Shown: positions 24,227 through 33,150 of the stretch, piece after piece | Numbering within the stretch: position 1 is the stretch's first letter | Layout: the number at the start of each line of letters is the position of its first letter | DNA from: Kofleriaceae bacterium | GTDB lineage: Bacteria > Myxococcota_A > Polyangia > Haliangiales > Haliangiaceae | Reading direction: 5' to 3' | DNA: 64,000 bases | Assembly (NCBI GenBank): GCA_020633495.1 | Contig: JACKDR010000034.1 | Location: 4,667-68,666, forward strand | Translations under genes and position numbers: made by a program | The notes under the pieces: generated by a model | What the model saw: only the letters and a program-made list of their open reading frames with translations | What the model was told of the DNA's origin: nothing | The model's database searches: none

Positions 24227-25069
24227 TCAGGCGGCGCGCGCGACCGCGGGCTCGCCGTGGATCGTGACGCCGTGGCGACGCCACAGCGCGGCCGCCGCCG
24301 GCGAGCGCAGCAGGTCGTACTCGGCGCGCCGGGCGCCGGCGCGATCGCCGTAGCGAGCGTGCAGCGGCGCGTCGTCGATCGCCGGGTGCATGACCAGCTC
24401 GGGCACGGCGTCGGTGCGATCGTGCCAGCGCAGGGCGCGGGTCAGCAGCTCGTCGAGCTCGGTCAGGCGCAGCGCGCCCGCCTGGCCGGCGCCCAGGGGG
24501 CTCAGCACCTGGTGCGCGGCCCGTGGCTGGTACGTCCGCTGGCTGGCCCGCGACAGCAGCGCGAGCGCGCCCTGACGGGATGCGGTCACCGGCTGGACGT
24601 GAGCGCCGCGCACCGCGGCGGGGCGGCGACGCTCGACCAGCGGCGCGACCAGCGGCCACAGCACCGGGACCTCGTGGGCGTGCTCGTGGCTGTTGAGGAA
24701 GTCGAGCGGCAGCCCGAGCGCCTGGTAGCGATCGAGCTGGGCGGCGAGCTCGTCGGCGAGCAGGCCGCGCAGCTGCGGGCGGCGCAGCAAGAGCCGGGTC
24801 AGCGCGTACGGGCTGTCGGGCAGGTGGCCGTCGGGCGCGAGCGCGGTGCCGACCAGCCGCGCCAGCACCGGGCGCTCCTGGGTCAGCACGAGGTGCAGGC
24901 CGGTCGCGACCGGCGTCGCCCGCAGCCGAGCCAGGCCGGCGAGCGCAGCGCCGTCGTGGACCATGATCGCGGCGGCCGAGATCTGGCCGGCGGCGGCGAG
25001 CCGCTCGATCGCGGTGTTGACGACCTCGTGGAGGCCGTAGTCATCGGCGGTGATCCAGATGGGACGCAT
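24227..25069 (-). CDS. ChbG/HpnK (YdjC-like) family carbohydrate deacetylase
   Basis: The protein has 280 residues. The N-terminus ITADDYGLHEVVNTAI carries the conserved Asp pair, GLHLVL supplies the first metal His and LNSHEHAHEVP a second (NSHEH). PELVMHPAID forms the C-terminal conserved block. This is the pattern of ChbG/YdjC sugar deacetylases, also seen as HpnK in hopanoid clusters. The substrate is not known. The gene lies 11 bases downstream of a radical SAM gene on the same strand, so the pair forms an operon. Confidence 0.83.
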   Translation of the reverse strand: MRPIWITADDYGLHEVVNTAIERLAAAGQISAAAIMVHDGAALAGLARLRATPVATGLHLVLTQERPVLARLVGTALAPDGHLPDSPYALTRLLLRRPQLRGLLADELAAQLDRYQALGLPLDFLNSHEHAHEVPVLWPLVAPLVERRRPAAVRGAHVQPVTASRQGALALLSRASQRTYQPRAAHQVLSPLGAGQAGALRLTELDELLTRALRWHDRTDAVPELVMHPAIDDAPLHARYGDRAGARRAEYDLLRSPAAAALWRRHGVTIHGEPAVARAA

Positions 25070-25080
25070 GGCGGGCTCCT

Positions 25081-26073
25081 TCACGCCAGCACCGGCAGGC
25101 GCACGGGGGCGCGCGCCGGGGGCTGGTCCTGTCGACGCAGACGATCGAGGCGGCTGATCTGGTGGGCGTACGGCTGGGTGCAGGTGTCGGCGCACCGCTT
25201 GCGCAGCGCGAACGCGCGGCGGAGGTCGGCGACGTCGTAGGTCGCCAGCGGCGTGCCGGGCGCGCCGCGGTTGGAGCTGCAGAGGTGGACGAGGCCGTCC
25301 TCGCAGACGTGGAAGTAGCGGGCGCCGGCGCGGCACTTCCAGTCGACCCGCCCGTCGCGCAGCAGCGCGACCTGGAAGTCCTCGCTGAGGTACGCGGGCG
25401 CGCGCCGCCCCAGGCGGCGGATCTGATCGTAGGCGGCGCGGGCGGCCGGCGCCATCGGGACGTAGGCGCCGGCGGCGTCGCGCACCAGGGCGCTCTTGGT
25501 GTCGAAGCCCAGCGCCAGCGCGGCGCGCGCGACCGCGACCGCCTCCTCGGGCGCGGCGCCGTCGAGGACCGCGGCGACCCGGACCCGGAACGTCGCGTGC
25601 GCGGCGAGCAGCCGCAGCTTGGGCAGCAGCAGGCGCAACGACTTCTTGCTGGTCGGGTTGGGCTCGACGTTGTCGACGCTGATCTGCATGCCGAACAGGC
25701 CGGCGCGATCGAGGGCGACGATGCGGTCGCGGGTCAGCAGGTAGCCGTTGGTGTTGACCAGCGGGGTCATGCCGCGCGCGGCGACGTGGGCGACCAGCGC
25801 GACCAGGTCGGGGTGCAGCAGCGCCTCGCCGCCGGTGAGCGTGACCATGACGGTGCGCAGGCGCGCGAGGTGATCGATGCGATCGCGGAGCACCTCGAGC
25901 GGCACCGGCGGCGACACCCTGTCGTGCTCGAAGCAGTAGCCGCAGCTGAGGTTGCAGCGCCGGGTGACGATCAGGTTGGCCACCACCGGGCGATCGGGAT
26001 CGAGGGCGGCGAGCGCGAGATCACGTAGCACCCGTCCGCTGCGGCGCAGCCTGGTGAACGCGGTCGTGGTCAT
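25081..26073 (-). CDS. Radical SAM protein
   Basis: The protein has 330 residues. The iron-sulfur motif CNLSCGYC (Cys40, 44, 47) is the classical CxxxCxxC, followed by GGEALLHPDL (SAM-binding) and MQISVDN. Downstream there is a SPASM-like set of Cys (WKCRAGARYFHVCEDGLVHLC and KRCADTC) that could bind an additional cluster. The protein is probably a modifying enzyme acting on a peptide or lipid precursor. It sits 11 bases upstream of the ChbG-like deacetylase, and a joint pathway is likely; the product is unknown. Confidence 0.85.
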   Translation of the reverse strand: MTTTAFTRLRRSGRVLRDLALAALDPDRPVVANLIVTRRCNLSCGYCFEHDRVSPPVPLEVLRDRIDHLARLRTVMVTLTGGEALLHPDLVALVAHVAARGMTPLVNTNGYLLTRDRIVALDRAGLFGMQISVDNVEPNPTSKKSLRLLLPKLRLLAAHATFRVRVAAVLDGAAPEEAVAVARAALALGFDTKSALVRDAAGAYVPMAPAARAAYDQIRRLGRRAPAYLSEDFQVALLRDGRVDWKCRAGARYFHVCEDGLVHLCSSNRGAPGTPLATYDVADLRRAFALRKRCADTCTQPYAHQISRLDRLRRQDQPPARAPVRLPVLA

Positions 26074-26434
26074 GCCGGGACCTCGAGCAGGGGCCGTGCC
26101 AGCGCCAGTCGCGCGAGATCGCTGAGCGCGTCGTCCACGACCGGACGCCTGACGGTGAACCGTCGACAGTCCACCGCCGGTCCGCGCGCGCGCGAACGGC
26201 GGCCGACGCATCGCGCCATGCGCGCAGATCGCCGTGGTCGCGGGGCAGATCGCCCCACGGCACACGGCGGCCACCTGATCCCGGCGAGTTCCCGGCCCGG
26301 CCTTGACGCCGATCAACTCGGGGACCCGCGAAATCGACGACACGCGGGGCGACACGCGCCTCGTTGAAGGCCATTCTGCACCCGCCAGACGGCCATCACC
26401 GGGCCGCCGCACGAACAAGAGGAGTCGAGTTCCC
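26074..26434. other. 361-bp divergent region upstream of gdhA and the radical SAM gene
   Basis: It lies between the divergent starts of the radical SAM gene and gdhA. TTGACG at 26303-26308 is a possible -35 on the plus strand, but no convincing -10 follows at 16-18 bases. Near the gdhA start is a clear ribosome site, AGAGGAG (26418-26424). No repeat or RNA is seen. Confidence 0.5.
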
Positions 26435-27775
26435 ATGGTCGCATCTGTCGAGTCGTTCATGTCCCAGGTCATCGCGAAGAACCCGGGCGAGAAGGAGTTC
26501 CACCAGGCCGTGCGCGAGGTGGTCGAGTCCGTGATGCCGCTCGTCGACACCACGCCCGCGTACCGCGGCGCCAAGATCCTCGAGCGCATCGTCGAGCCCG
26601 AGCGCGTCCTGCTGTTCCGGGTGCCGTGGACCGACGATCGCGGCGAGGTCCAGGTCAACCGTGGCTTCCGCGTCGAGATGTCGAGCGCGATCGGCCCGTA
26701 CAAGGGCGGCCTGCGGTTCCACCCCAGCGTCAACCTGGGCATCCTCAAGTTCCTCGCCTTCGAGCAGGTCTTCAAGAACAGCCTGACCACGCTGCCCATG
26801 GGCGGCGGCAAGGGCGGCTCCGACTTCGATCCCAAGGGCAAGAGCGACGGCGAGGTCATGCGCTTCTGCCAGGCGTTCATGAGCGAGCTGTACCGTCACA
26901 TCGGGCCCAACACCGACGTGCCCGCGGGCGACATCGGCGTCGGCGGCCGCGAGATCGGCTTCCTGTTCGGCATGTACAAGAAGCTGCGCAACGAGTTCAC
27001 CGGCGTCCTCACCGGCAAGGGGCTCAACTGGGGCGGCTCGCTGATCCGGCCCGAGGCCACCGGCTACGGCGCGACCTACTTCGCCGAGGAGATGCTCGGC
27101 ACCCGGGGCGACAGCATCCGCGGCAAGACCGTCGCGGTGTCGGGCTCGGGCAACGTCGCCCAGTACACGGTCGAGAAGGTCAACGAGCTCGGCGGCAAGG
27201 TCATCTCGCTGTCGGACTCCAGCGGCACGATCCACGACCCCGACGGCATCGACGCCGAGAAGCTCGCGTGGGTGATGCAGCTCAAGAACGTCAGCCGCGG
27301 CCGCATCAACCAGTACGTCGACAAGTTCCGGTCGGCGACCTACCACGAGGGCAAGCGGCCGTGGGGCCTGGCCTGCGACGTCGCGTTCCCGTCGGCGACC
27401 CAGAACGAGATCGACGAGCAGGACGCCCGCACGCTGGTCGGCAACGGCTGCACCTGTGTCAGCGAGGGCGCCAACATGCCGACCACGCCCGAGGGCGTCG
27501 ACGTGTTCCAGCAGGCCAAGCTGCTGTATGGCCCCGGCAAGGCGGCCAACGCCGGCGGCGTCGCGACCAGCGGCCTCGAGATGTCGCAGAACGCGCTGCA
27601 CCTGGGCTGGACCCGCGACGAGGTCGACGCCCGCCTCAAGACCATCATGCACGCGATCCACGAGGCCTGCGTGACCCACGGCCGCGACGGCGACCACGTC
27701 GACTACGTCAAGGGCGCCAATCGCGCCGGCTTCATCAAGGTCGCCGACGCGATGCTCGACCAGGGCATCGTCTAG
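26435..27775 (+). CDS. gdhA: NADP-type glutamate dehydrogenase
   Basis: The protein has 446 residues, the usual length for hexameric Glu dehydrogenase. It catalyses the reversible amination of 2-oxoglutarate to glutamate. Visible: the substrate segment KGGLRFHPSVNLGILKFLAF, PMGGGKGGSDFDPKGKSD with the catalytic Lys, DVPAGDIGVGGREIG, and the Rossmann loop VSGSGNVAQY, whose Ser instead of Asp or Glu downstream fits NADP preference. SEGANMPTTP completes it. Start ATG 26435 with site AGAGGAG. It precedes the PEP-binding protein gene by 15 bases on the same strand. Confidence 0.95.
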   Translation: MVASVESFMSQVIAKNPGEKEFHQAVREVVESVMPLVDTTPAYRGAKILERIVEPERVLLFRVPWTDDRGEVQVNRGFRVEMSSAIGPYKGGLRFHPSVNLGILKFLAFEQVFKNSLTTLPMGGGKGGSDFDPKGKSDGEVMRFCQAFMSELYRHIGPNTDVPAGDIGVGGREIGFLFGMYKKLRNEFTGVLTGKGLNWGGSLIRPEATGYGATYFAEEMLGTRGDSIRGKTVAVSGSGNVAQYTVEKVNELGGKVISLSDSSGTIHDPDGIDAEKLAWVMQLKNVSRGRINQYVDKFRSATYHEGKRPWGLACDVAFPSATQNEIDEQDARTLVGNGCTCVSEGANMPTTPEGVDVFQQAKLLYGPGKAANAGGVATSGLEMSQNALHLGWTRDEVDARLKTIMHAIHEACVTHGRDGDHVDYVKGANRAGFIKVADAMLDQGIV

Positions 27776-27790
27776 GCTCGCCCGGCGCGC

Positions 27791-30700
27791 ATGTCGGACC
27801 CGGCCCGCCCACACGAGCCGTCGTTCCTCCGGTTCCACCAGCTCATGCCCTTCATGGTGCGTGACATCCTGCTGGTGTCATCGGCCTACGACGCGTTCCT
27901 CCTCGAGGAGGACGGCCGGCTCGACGAGCGGCTGTTCTCGGCCTACCGCGGCCTGTCGCTGTCGGCGACGCCGCGGATCACCCACGCCTCGACCGCGCGG
28001 CGGTGCCTCGAGGTGCTGGCCGAGCGTCGCATCGATCTCGTGATCACCGTGGTCCGGGTCGAGGACGCCAACGCCGCCGAGCTGGCGTCGCAGGTCAAGG
28101 GCGTCCACCCGGAGCTGCCGATCGTCCTGCTCGCGTTCGACGAGGCCGACCTGCGCGCGCTGCCGAGCCCCCTGCCCCACGACATCGATCGGGTCCTCTT
28201 GTGGACCGGCGACGCCCAGATCCTGGTGGCGGCGATCAAGCAGATCGAGGACGGGCGCAACGTCGAGCACGACGCCCGCGAGGCCGGGGTCCAGGTCATC
28301 CTCGTCGTCGAGGACTCGCTGCGGCGCTACTCGACCTTCCTGTCGCTCCTCTACGAGGAGCAGATGACGCAGTCGCAGTCGCTGATCGCCGAGGGCCTCA
28401 ACGACCTGCACCGGGTGGCCCGCATGCGCGCCCGGCCCAAGATCCTGCACGCGACGACCTTCGAGGAGGTCGTCGCGTTCTACCGGCGCTACCGCGATCA
28501 CGTCCTCGCGCTGATCACCGACGTCCGGTTCCCGCGCGACGGCGTCCTCGATCCCGACGCCGGGTTCGCGCTGGTCGAGCTGATGCGCAAGGACCTGGTC
28601 AACCTCCCGGTGCTGATGCAGTCGGCCGACCAGGCGGTGGGCGCCCGCGCCCGCGGGCTGGGGCTGTGGTTCGCCGACAAGAGCTCGCCGACCCTGCTCG
28701 CCGAGATCCGCGGCTTCCTGCGCGACGCCCTCGGCTTCGGCGACTTCGTCTTCCGGCTCCCCAACCGCGCCGTCGTCGGCCGCGCCTGCGACCTCTACGA
28801 GCTCGAGCGCGAGCTACGGCGCGTGCCCGGCGAGTCGGTCGAGTACCACGCGCGCCGCAACCACTTCTCGATGTGGCTCAACGCGCGGACGATGTTCGCG
28901 CTGGCGTCACGGGTCCGCGCCCGCAACATCGGCGAGTTCGTCGACATCGAGGCGGTCCGCAGCTACCTGCTCGACGCGCTGCGCGAGGTGCTGTCGCACG
29001 AGCAGGACGGCGTCCTCGCCGACTTCTCGCCGCGCAGCGCCGGGCGCCGGATGCAGCGGCTGTCCACCGGATCGATCGGCGGCAAGGGCCGCGGCATCGC
29101 GTTCGCCAGCGCGTACCTGGTCCAGCACGCCCACGGCGCCGGCCCCGATCACGAGCTGATCGCCGGGCTGCACGTCTCGATCCCGCGCACGCTGGCGATC
29201 GGCACCGACGCCTACGAGCGGTTCCTGGTCCACAACGGGATCTGGCCGGCCCAGCTGCAGCACGTCCCCGACGAGGAGATCACGCGGCGGTGCCTGGCCG
29301 GCGACCTCGATCCCGGCCTCGAGCACGCGCTCGAGGAGGCGCTGCGCACCCTGCGCGGGCCGCTCGCGGTGCGGTCGTCGAGCCTGCTCGAGGACTCGCG
29401 GTTCCAGCCGTTCGCCGGCGTCTACGCCACGTTCATGCTGCCCAACAACCACCCCGACCTGGTGACCCGGACCCGCGAGCTGGTCCAGGCGATCAAGGCA
29501 GTCTACGCGTCGACGATGGCGTCGGGGGCGCGGGCGACGCTCGCCGCCGCCGATCGCTCGGTCGAGGAGGAGGAGATGGGCGTGGTCGTGCAGGAGGTCG
29601 TGGGCACCCGCCACGGCGACCGCTTCTACCCGCTGGTGTCCGGGGTCGCGCAGTCCCGCAACGACTACCCGATCGGCCACCAGCGCGGCGAGGACGGCGT
29701 CGCGCTGATCGCGCTCGGGCTCGGCCACACGGTGGTGTCGGGGCGCACCGCGTTCCGGTTCTGCCCCGCGGCGCCCGCGGTCCTGCCCCAGTTCGCGACC
29801 CCGCTGGCGATGCTGCGGCAGACCCAGTCGGAGTTCTACGCGCTCGACCTCGGGCGCCACGAGGTCGACTTCTGCGCCGGCGCGATCAGCTCGCTGGTCC
29901 GGTGCTCGCTCGAGGACGCCGAGCGCGACGGCACGCTGGCCCGGGTCGCCAGCGTCTACTCCGCCGCCGACGACGCGATCCGCGACAGCCTGAGCACGCC
30001 GGGGCCGCGGGTCGTGACGTTCAACAACCTGCTCAAGTGGTCGACCCCGCCGCTGGCGCCGGCGATCGCCCACCTGCTCGCGACCTTCCGGGTCGGCATG
30101 GGCTGCGAGGTCGAGATCGAGTTCGCGCTCGAGCTCGAGCCGGAGCCGCGCCTGTACCTGCTGCAGGTCCGGCCGATGGCCGAGATGGCGCTCGGCGCCG
30201 AGGAGGTCGTCCTCGACGACGTGCCGGCGGAGCGCGTCCTGTGCCGGACCGGTCGCGCGCTCGGCCACGGCCACATCGACGACGTCCGCGACATCGTCTA
30301 CGTCACCCACGGCGAGCTCGACGGCCGCCGCAGCCGCGCCGCCGCCGCCGAGGTCGGCGAGCTCGACGCCCGGCTGCGCGCCGAGGAGGCGCCGTACCTG
30401 CTGATCGGCCCCGGGCGGTGGGGCTCGTCGGATCCGACCCTCGGCATCCCGATCGAGTGGCCGCAGATCGCCGGCGCGCGGGCGATCGTCGAGACCTGCC
30501 CGGCGGGCCGCCCGGTCGAGCCGTCGCAGGGCACCCACTTCTTCCACAACGTCACCGCGCAGCGCATCGCGTACCTGACGATCGCGACCGACGGCCAGGG
30601 CCGCGACGACGAGCTGCTCGACGTCGCCTGGCTCGACCGGCAGATCGCGTGCGCCGAGTCCCCCGAGGTGCGGCACGTCCGCTTCGCCGCGCCGCTGCAC

Positions 30701-30811
30701 ATCGTCTGCGACGGCCGGCGCCGCCGCGCCGTCGTGCTCAAGCCCGGGGCCAGCCCGACCCCGGACGTCGACGACGACGCCCGCGCGGTCGACGTCGACG
30801 TCGAGGGCTAG
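27791..30811 (+). CDS. Receiver-like/PEP-pyruvate-binding domain protein
   Basis: The protein has 1006 residues. The N-terminal ~320 residues contain two receiver-like modules: about 25-155 (RDILLVSSAYDAFLLEEDGRL) and about 165-320, starting VQVILVVEDSLRRYSTFL and including ALITDVRFPRDG, which resembles the phospho-acceptor strand. The rest carries the PPDK/PEP-synthase ATP-grasp nucleotide-binding region: STGSIGGKGRGIAFA, LAVRSSSLLEDSRFQPFAGVY and YLLQVRPMAEMALG. The PEP-utilising catalytic-His domain and TIM barrel of PEP synthase are missing, so it is unlikely to make PEP alone. A homologous arrangement occurs in Bacteroidetes, to my recollection. It follows gdhA by 15 bases. Confidence 0.78.
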   Translation: MSDPARPHEPSFLRFHQLMPFMVRDILLVSSAYDAFLLEEDGRLDERLFSAYRGLSLSATPRITHASTARRCLEVLAERRIDLVITVVRVEDANAAELASQVKGVHPELPIVLLAFDEADLRALPSPLPHDIDRVLLWTGDAQILVAAIKQIEDGRNVEHDAREAGVQVILVVEDSLRRYSTFLSLLYEEQMTQSQSLIAEGLNDLHRVARMRARPKILHATTFEEVVAFYRRYRDHVLALITDVRFPRDGVLDPDAGFALVELMRKDLVNLPVLMQSADQAVGARARGLGLWFADKSSPTLLAEIRGFLRDALGFGDFVFRLPNRAVVGRACDLYELERELRRVPGESVEYHARRNHFSMWLNARTMFALASRVRARNIGEFVDIEAVRSYLLDALREVLSHEQDGVLADFSPRSAGRRMQRLSTGSIGGKGRGIAFASAYLVQHAHGAGPDHELIAGLHVSIPRTLAIGTDAYERFLVHNGIWPAQLQHVPDEEITRRCLAGDLDPGLEHALEEALRTLRGPLAVRSSSLLEDSRFQPFAGVYATFMLPNNHPDLVTRTRELVQAIKAVYASTMASGARATLAAADRSVEEEEMGVVVQEVVGTRHGDRFYPLVSGVAQSRNDYPIGHQRGEDGVALIALGLGHTVVSGRTAFRFCPAAPAVLPQFATPLAMLRQTQSEFYALDLGRHEVDFCAGAISSLVRCSLEDAERDGTLARVASVYSAADDAIRDSLSTPGPRVVTFNNLLKWSTPPLAPAIAHLLATFRVGMGCEVEIEFALELEPEPRLYLLQVRPMAEMALGAEEVVLDDVPAERVLCRTGRALGHGHIDDVRDIVYVTHGELDGRRSRAAAAEVGELDARLRAEEAPYLLIGPGRWGSSDPTLGIPIEWPQIAGARAIVETCPAGRPVEPSQGTHFFHNVTAQRIAYLTIATDGQGRDDELLDVAWLDRQIACAESPEVRHVRFAAPLHIVCDGRRRRAVVLKPGASPTPDVDDDARAVDVDVEG

Positions 30812-31103
30812 GCGCCGCCGCGCCGCGGGCCCATGCGCGCCCGGAGCTCGGCGGGGACGGCGTAGAGCGCGAGCGCCTCGTCGTGGTCGTACCAGCCGAG
30901 GGCCTCGCGCTGGACGACGTAGTACCAGAGGCGCTCCGCGGCCTCGGCGACGAGGTCGGCGCGGGCGCGCCGGCCACCGCGGCCGGCGTCGTGGGCGCGC
31001 AGCGCGCGGCGAGCGCGGCCTCGAGGCGCGCGCCGGCGCGGCCGAGCGACGCCGCGCGCTCGGCCTGGAGCTCGTACTCGAGGGCGGCGATCGGCGAGCG
31101 CAC
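30808..31103 (-). pseudogene. Small conserved protein (DUF6665-like), frameshifted
   Basis: The start is GTG 31103. The first ~30 residues (SPIAALEYELQAERAASLGR) and the last ~60, in another frame (ADLVAEAAERLWYYVVQREA then LGWYDHDEALALYAVPAELR), look like one protein; a single base is missing near 31000-31012. I recall a small family of this design (DUF6665) but this is from memory. Its stop overlaps the stop of the PEP-binding gene by two bases in convergent orientation. Frameshift may be real or an assembly error. Confidence 0.55.
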
Positions 31104-31146
31104 GGGCCTTGGATGCCGCGGCGCGCCCGCCGGTCTCGGCGCCGCG

Positions 31147-31650
31147 TCACGGCGCGGTCAGCGCGACGTGGAGGTCGTGCACCAGCCGGCCCAGGTCGCC
31201 GGCCGAGGCCGGCCGCGGCGGCAGCCGGCGCAGCGCGGTGCGCACCGCCGGGCTCGCGTGGGCCACCGCCCACCGGCACAGCCGCGCCGCGGCGTCGCGG
31301 TCGCCGGGGCGCGCGAGGGCGGCGGCGTGGGCGGCGTAGGCCGGCGCGCCGACCGCGTGCGCTCCCATGTGCGCGGTCGCGACCGCGTGGCCGGCGGCGC
31401 GCGCGGCGGCGCAGGCGGCGGCATCGGTGACGTCGCGGGCGGCGGCGTGGGCGCGCACCGCGAGGCCGCGCGCGACGCCGACGCGCAGCCGGTCGCGGGC
31501 GAACGCGCGCGCGCCGGCGATCGCGTGGCGCGGCCGGGCGTCGCCCGGCGCGACCGCCTCGAACCACGGCAGCGCGCGCGCCGCGCAAGCCGCGGCCCAC
31601 GCCGCGAGGACGCGGCGGTCGTCGTCGTCGAGGGTCAGCGCGCTCGCCAC
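31147..31650 (-). CDS. Imm5-like immunity protein (putative)
   Basis: The protein has 167 residues and starts at GTG 31650. It is nearly all alpha-helical, with Ala, Arg and His at regular spacing: AAWAAACAARALPWFEAVAPGD, RPRHAIAGARAFARD, AHAAARDVTDAA and AARAAGHAVATAHMGAHAVG. This pattern matches the Imm5 immunity protein family of polymorphic toxin systems as I know it. There is no toxin gene beside it, so it is an orphan here. It could protect against toxins of sister cells. Family call from memory, no alignment run. Confidence 0.6.
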   Translation of the reverse strand: MASALTLDDDDRRVLAAWAAACAARALPWFEAVAPGDARPRHAIAGARAFARDRLRVGVARGLAVRAHAAARDVTDAAACAAARAAGHAVATAHMGAHAVGAPAYAAHAAALARPGDRDAAARLCRWAVAHASPAVRTALRRLPPRPASAGDLGRLVHDLHVALTAP

Positions 31651-31784
31651 GCGCCCAGTCTACGCCGCGGCCGGCGCGCCGCGCCCGTGTCGAAGGCCTG
31701 ACGGTCCGCCACCACCACCGTCGCGCAAGCCCGCGACGCCAGGTGCGGACGTCGACGGCCTCGCCCTTGCAGCCGTGCCGGCGG

Positions 31785-32681
31785 ATGCGCCCGATCACCG
31801 CCGTCGTCGCCGCCGTGGTCGCGACCGTCGCCGCCGGCCCCGGCTGCCTGGTCGTCGACACCGCGCCGGCCCGCCACGCCCACCCGACGGCGCCCGCGCC
31901 GGCGCGCGACACCGACGAGGTGACGGTGACCTGGATCGGCCACGCCACCTGCCTGATCGGGGTCGCGGGCCACTGGTTCCTCACCGACCCGGTGCTCGGC
32001 CGCCGTATCGCCGGCGTCCTGCCGCGCCGCATCGCCGCCGGGATCGATCCCGCCGACCTGCCGCCGCTCGACGCCGTCTTGATCTCGCACGCCCACTTCG
32101 ACCACCTCGACCTGCCGAGCTTGCGCGAGGTCGACGCCCCGGTGGTGCTGGTGCCGCCCGGCGTCGCCGGGCTGCTGCCCGACGACGTCGCGCCGCGCGC
32201 CACCGCGGTCGACACCTGGGGCACGTGGCGCCGCGGCGACGTCACGATCACCGCGGTGCCGGCGTCCCACGGCGACGGCCGCTGGGGCGTCGACGTCTGG
32301 CGGCGCCACGCCCACACCGGCTGGGTCATCGAGGTCGGCGACCGCACGATCTACTTCGCGGGCGACACCGGCTACGTGCCGGCGCAGGCGCGGGCGCTCC
32401 GGGCCCGCTTCCACGTCGACGTCGCGCTGATCCCGGTGGGTCCGGCCGGGCGACCGCGCTGGGTCGAGTGGCTGCGGCGCCGCGTCCACGCCACGCCGTC
32501 GCAGGCGATGGCGCTGTTCGAGGACACCGGCGCGCAGTGGATGGTGCCGATCCACTACGGCACGTTCTTCGAGGACCTCGACCACGAGGCGCCGGTGCTG
32601 CGCGCCGCGATCGCCGAGCACGAGCTCGACCGGCGGGTCCGGGTCCTCGCGGTCGGCGACACCGCCGCGTTCCTGTACTGA
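31785..32681 (+). CDS. NAPE-PLD/UlaG-like metallo-beta-lactamase-fold lipoprotein
   Basis: The protein has 298 residues with start ATG 31785, which gives a lipoprotein signal (GPGC). An upstream GTG at 31743 is less suitable. Catalytic motif SHAHFDHLD (HxHxDH), opening strand VTWIGHATCLI and loop YFAGDTGYV fit the NAPE-PLD/UlaG branch of MBL hydrolases, with a conserved PIHYGTF near the end. It presumably hydrolyses a phosphodiester or lactone in the periplasm. The substrate is unknown. Confidence 0.85.
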   Translation: MRPITAVVAAVVATVAAGPGCLVVDTAPARHAHPTAPAPARDTDEVTVTWIGHATCLIGVAGHWFLTDPVLGRRIAGVLPRRIAAGIDPADLPPLDAVLISHAHFDHLDLPSLREVDAPVVLVPPGVAGLLPDDVAPRATAVDTWGTWRRGDVTITAVPASHGDGRWGVDVWRRHAHTGWVIEVGDRTIYFAGDTGYVPAQARALRARFHVDVALIPVGPAGRPRWVEWLRRRVHATPSQAMALFEDTGAQWMVPIHYGTFFEDLDHEAPVLRAAIAEHELDRRVRVLAVGDTAAFLY

Positions 32682-32718
32682 CCGGCCGCGTCGGCGCCCG
32701 AGGCACCGCCGCGACCGC

Positions 32719-33126
32719 TCAGAGCGCGTGGCAGCGCTTGCAGCGCGGGCCCGCGTCGGTGTCGACGATCTTCGACGGCGCGTAGCTCAGCCCGCAGTTG
32801 CCGCACACCACGCCGCGCTGCGGCTGCGCCGCGGCGAAGCGGCCGAGGGCCGCCTTCATGCGATCGTCGAGCTGGGCGCCGTCGACGCCGCCGAGGTCGA
32901 CCACGGCGTGGGCCAGGACCTCGACCACGACCCGGAGCGCCGCCAGGTCGCTGGCCATCGCCTCCATGCGCCGGGCCACGTTCGCGATCGCGTCGGCGTT
33001 GCCGTCCTGCGCGATCCGCGCGAACTCGGCCTGCAGCTCGAGCTTGCGGATGCTGCGCTGCTGCTGCCCGTCGACGGCGTCCATGCCGACGGTGTCGAGG
33101 AAGCCGAAGAAGCCGTCTTCGATCAT
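32719..33126 (-). CDS. Small protein with C-terminal zinc ribbon
   Basis: The protein has 135 residues. The first hundred form helices with coiled-coil character (QRSIRKLELQAEFARIA, ADAIANVARRMEAMASDLAA). The end CGNCGLSYAPSKIVDTDAGPRCKRC has two CxxC pairs that should bind zinc. No family is recognised. It is convergent with the MBL lipoprotein gene. Start ATG 33126 preferred over 33141 because the extra five residues add nothing typical. Confidence 0.65.
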   Translation of the reverse strand: MIEDGFFGFLDTVGMDAVDGQQQRSIRKLELQAEFARIAQDGNADAIANVARRMEAMASDLAALRVVVEVLAHAVVDLGGVDGAQLDDRMKAALGRFAAAQPQRGVVCGNCGLSYAPSKIVDTDAGPRCKRCHAL

Positions 33127-33150
33127 GCCCGACGCTACCACGCGTGCGGC

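Noticed and set aside
4847..31650. A type VI secretion cluster
   Set aside because: Only a TssM-C-like lipoprotein, an M91 peptidase and an Imm5-like protein are seen. None of the tss core genes such as tssB/C, hcp, vgrG or clpV is present in the window.
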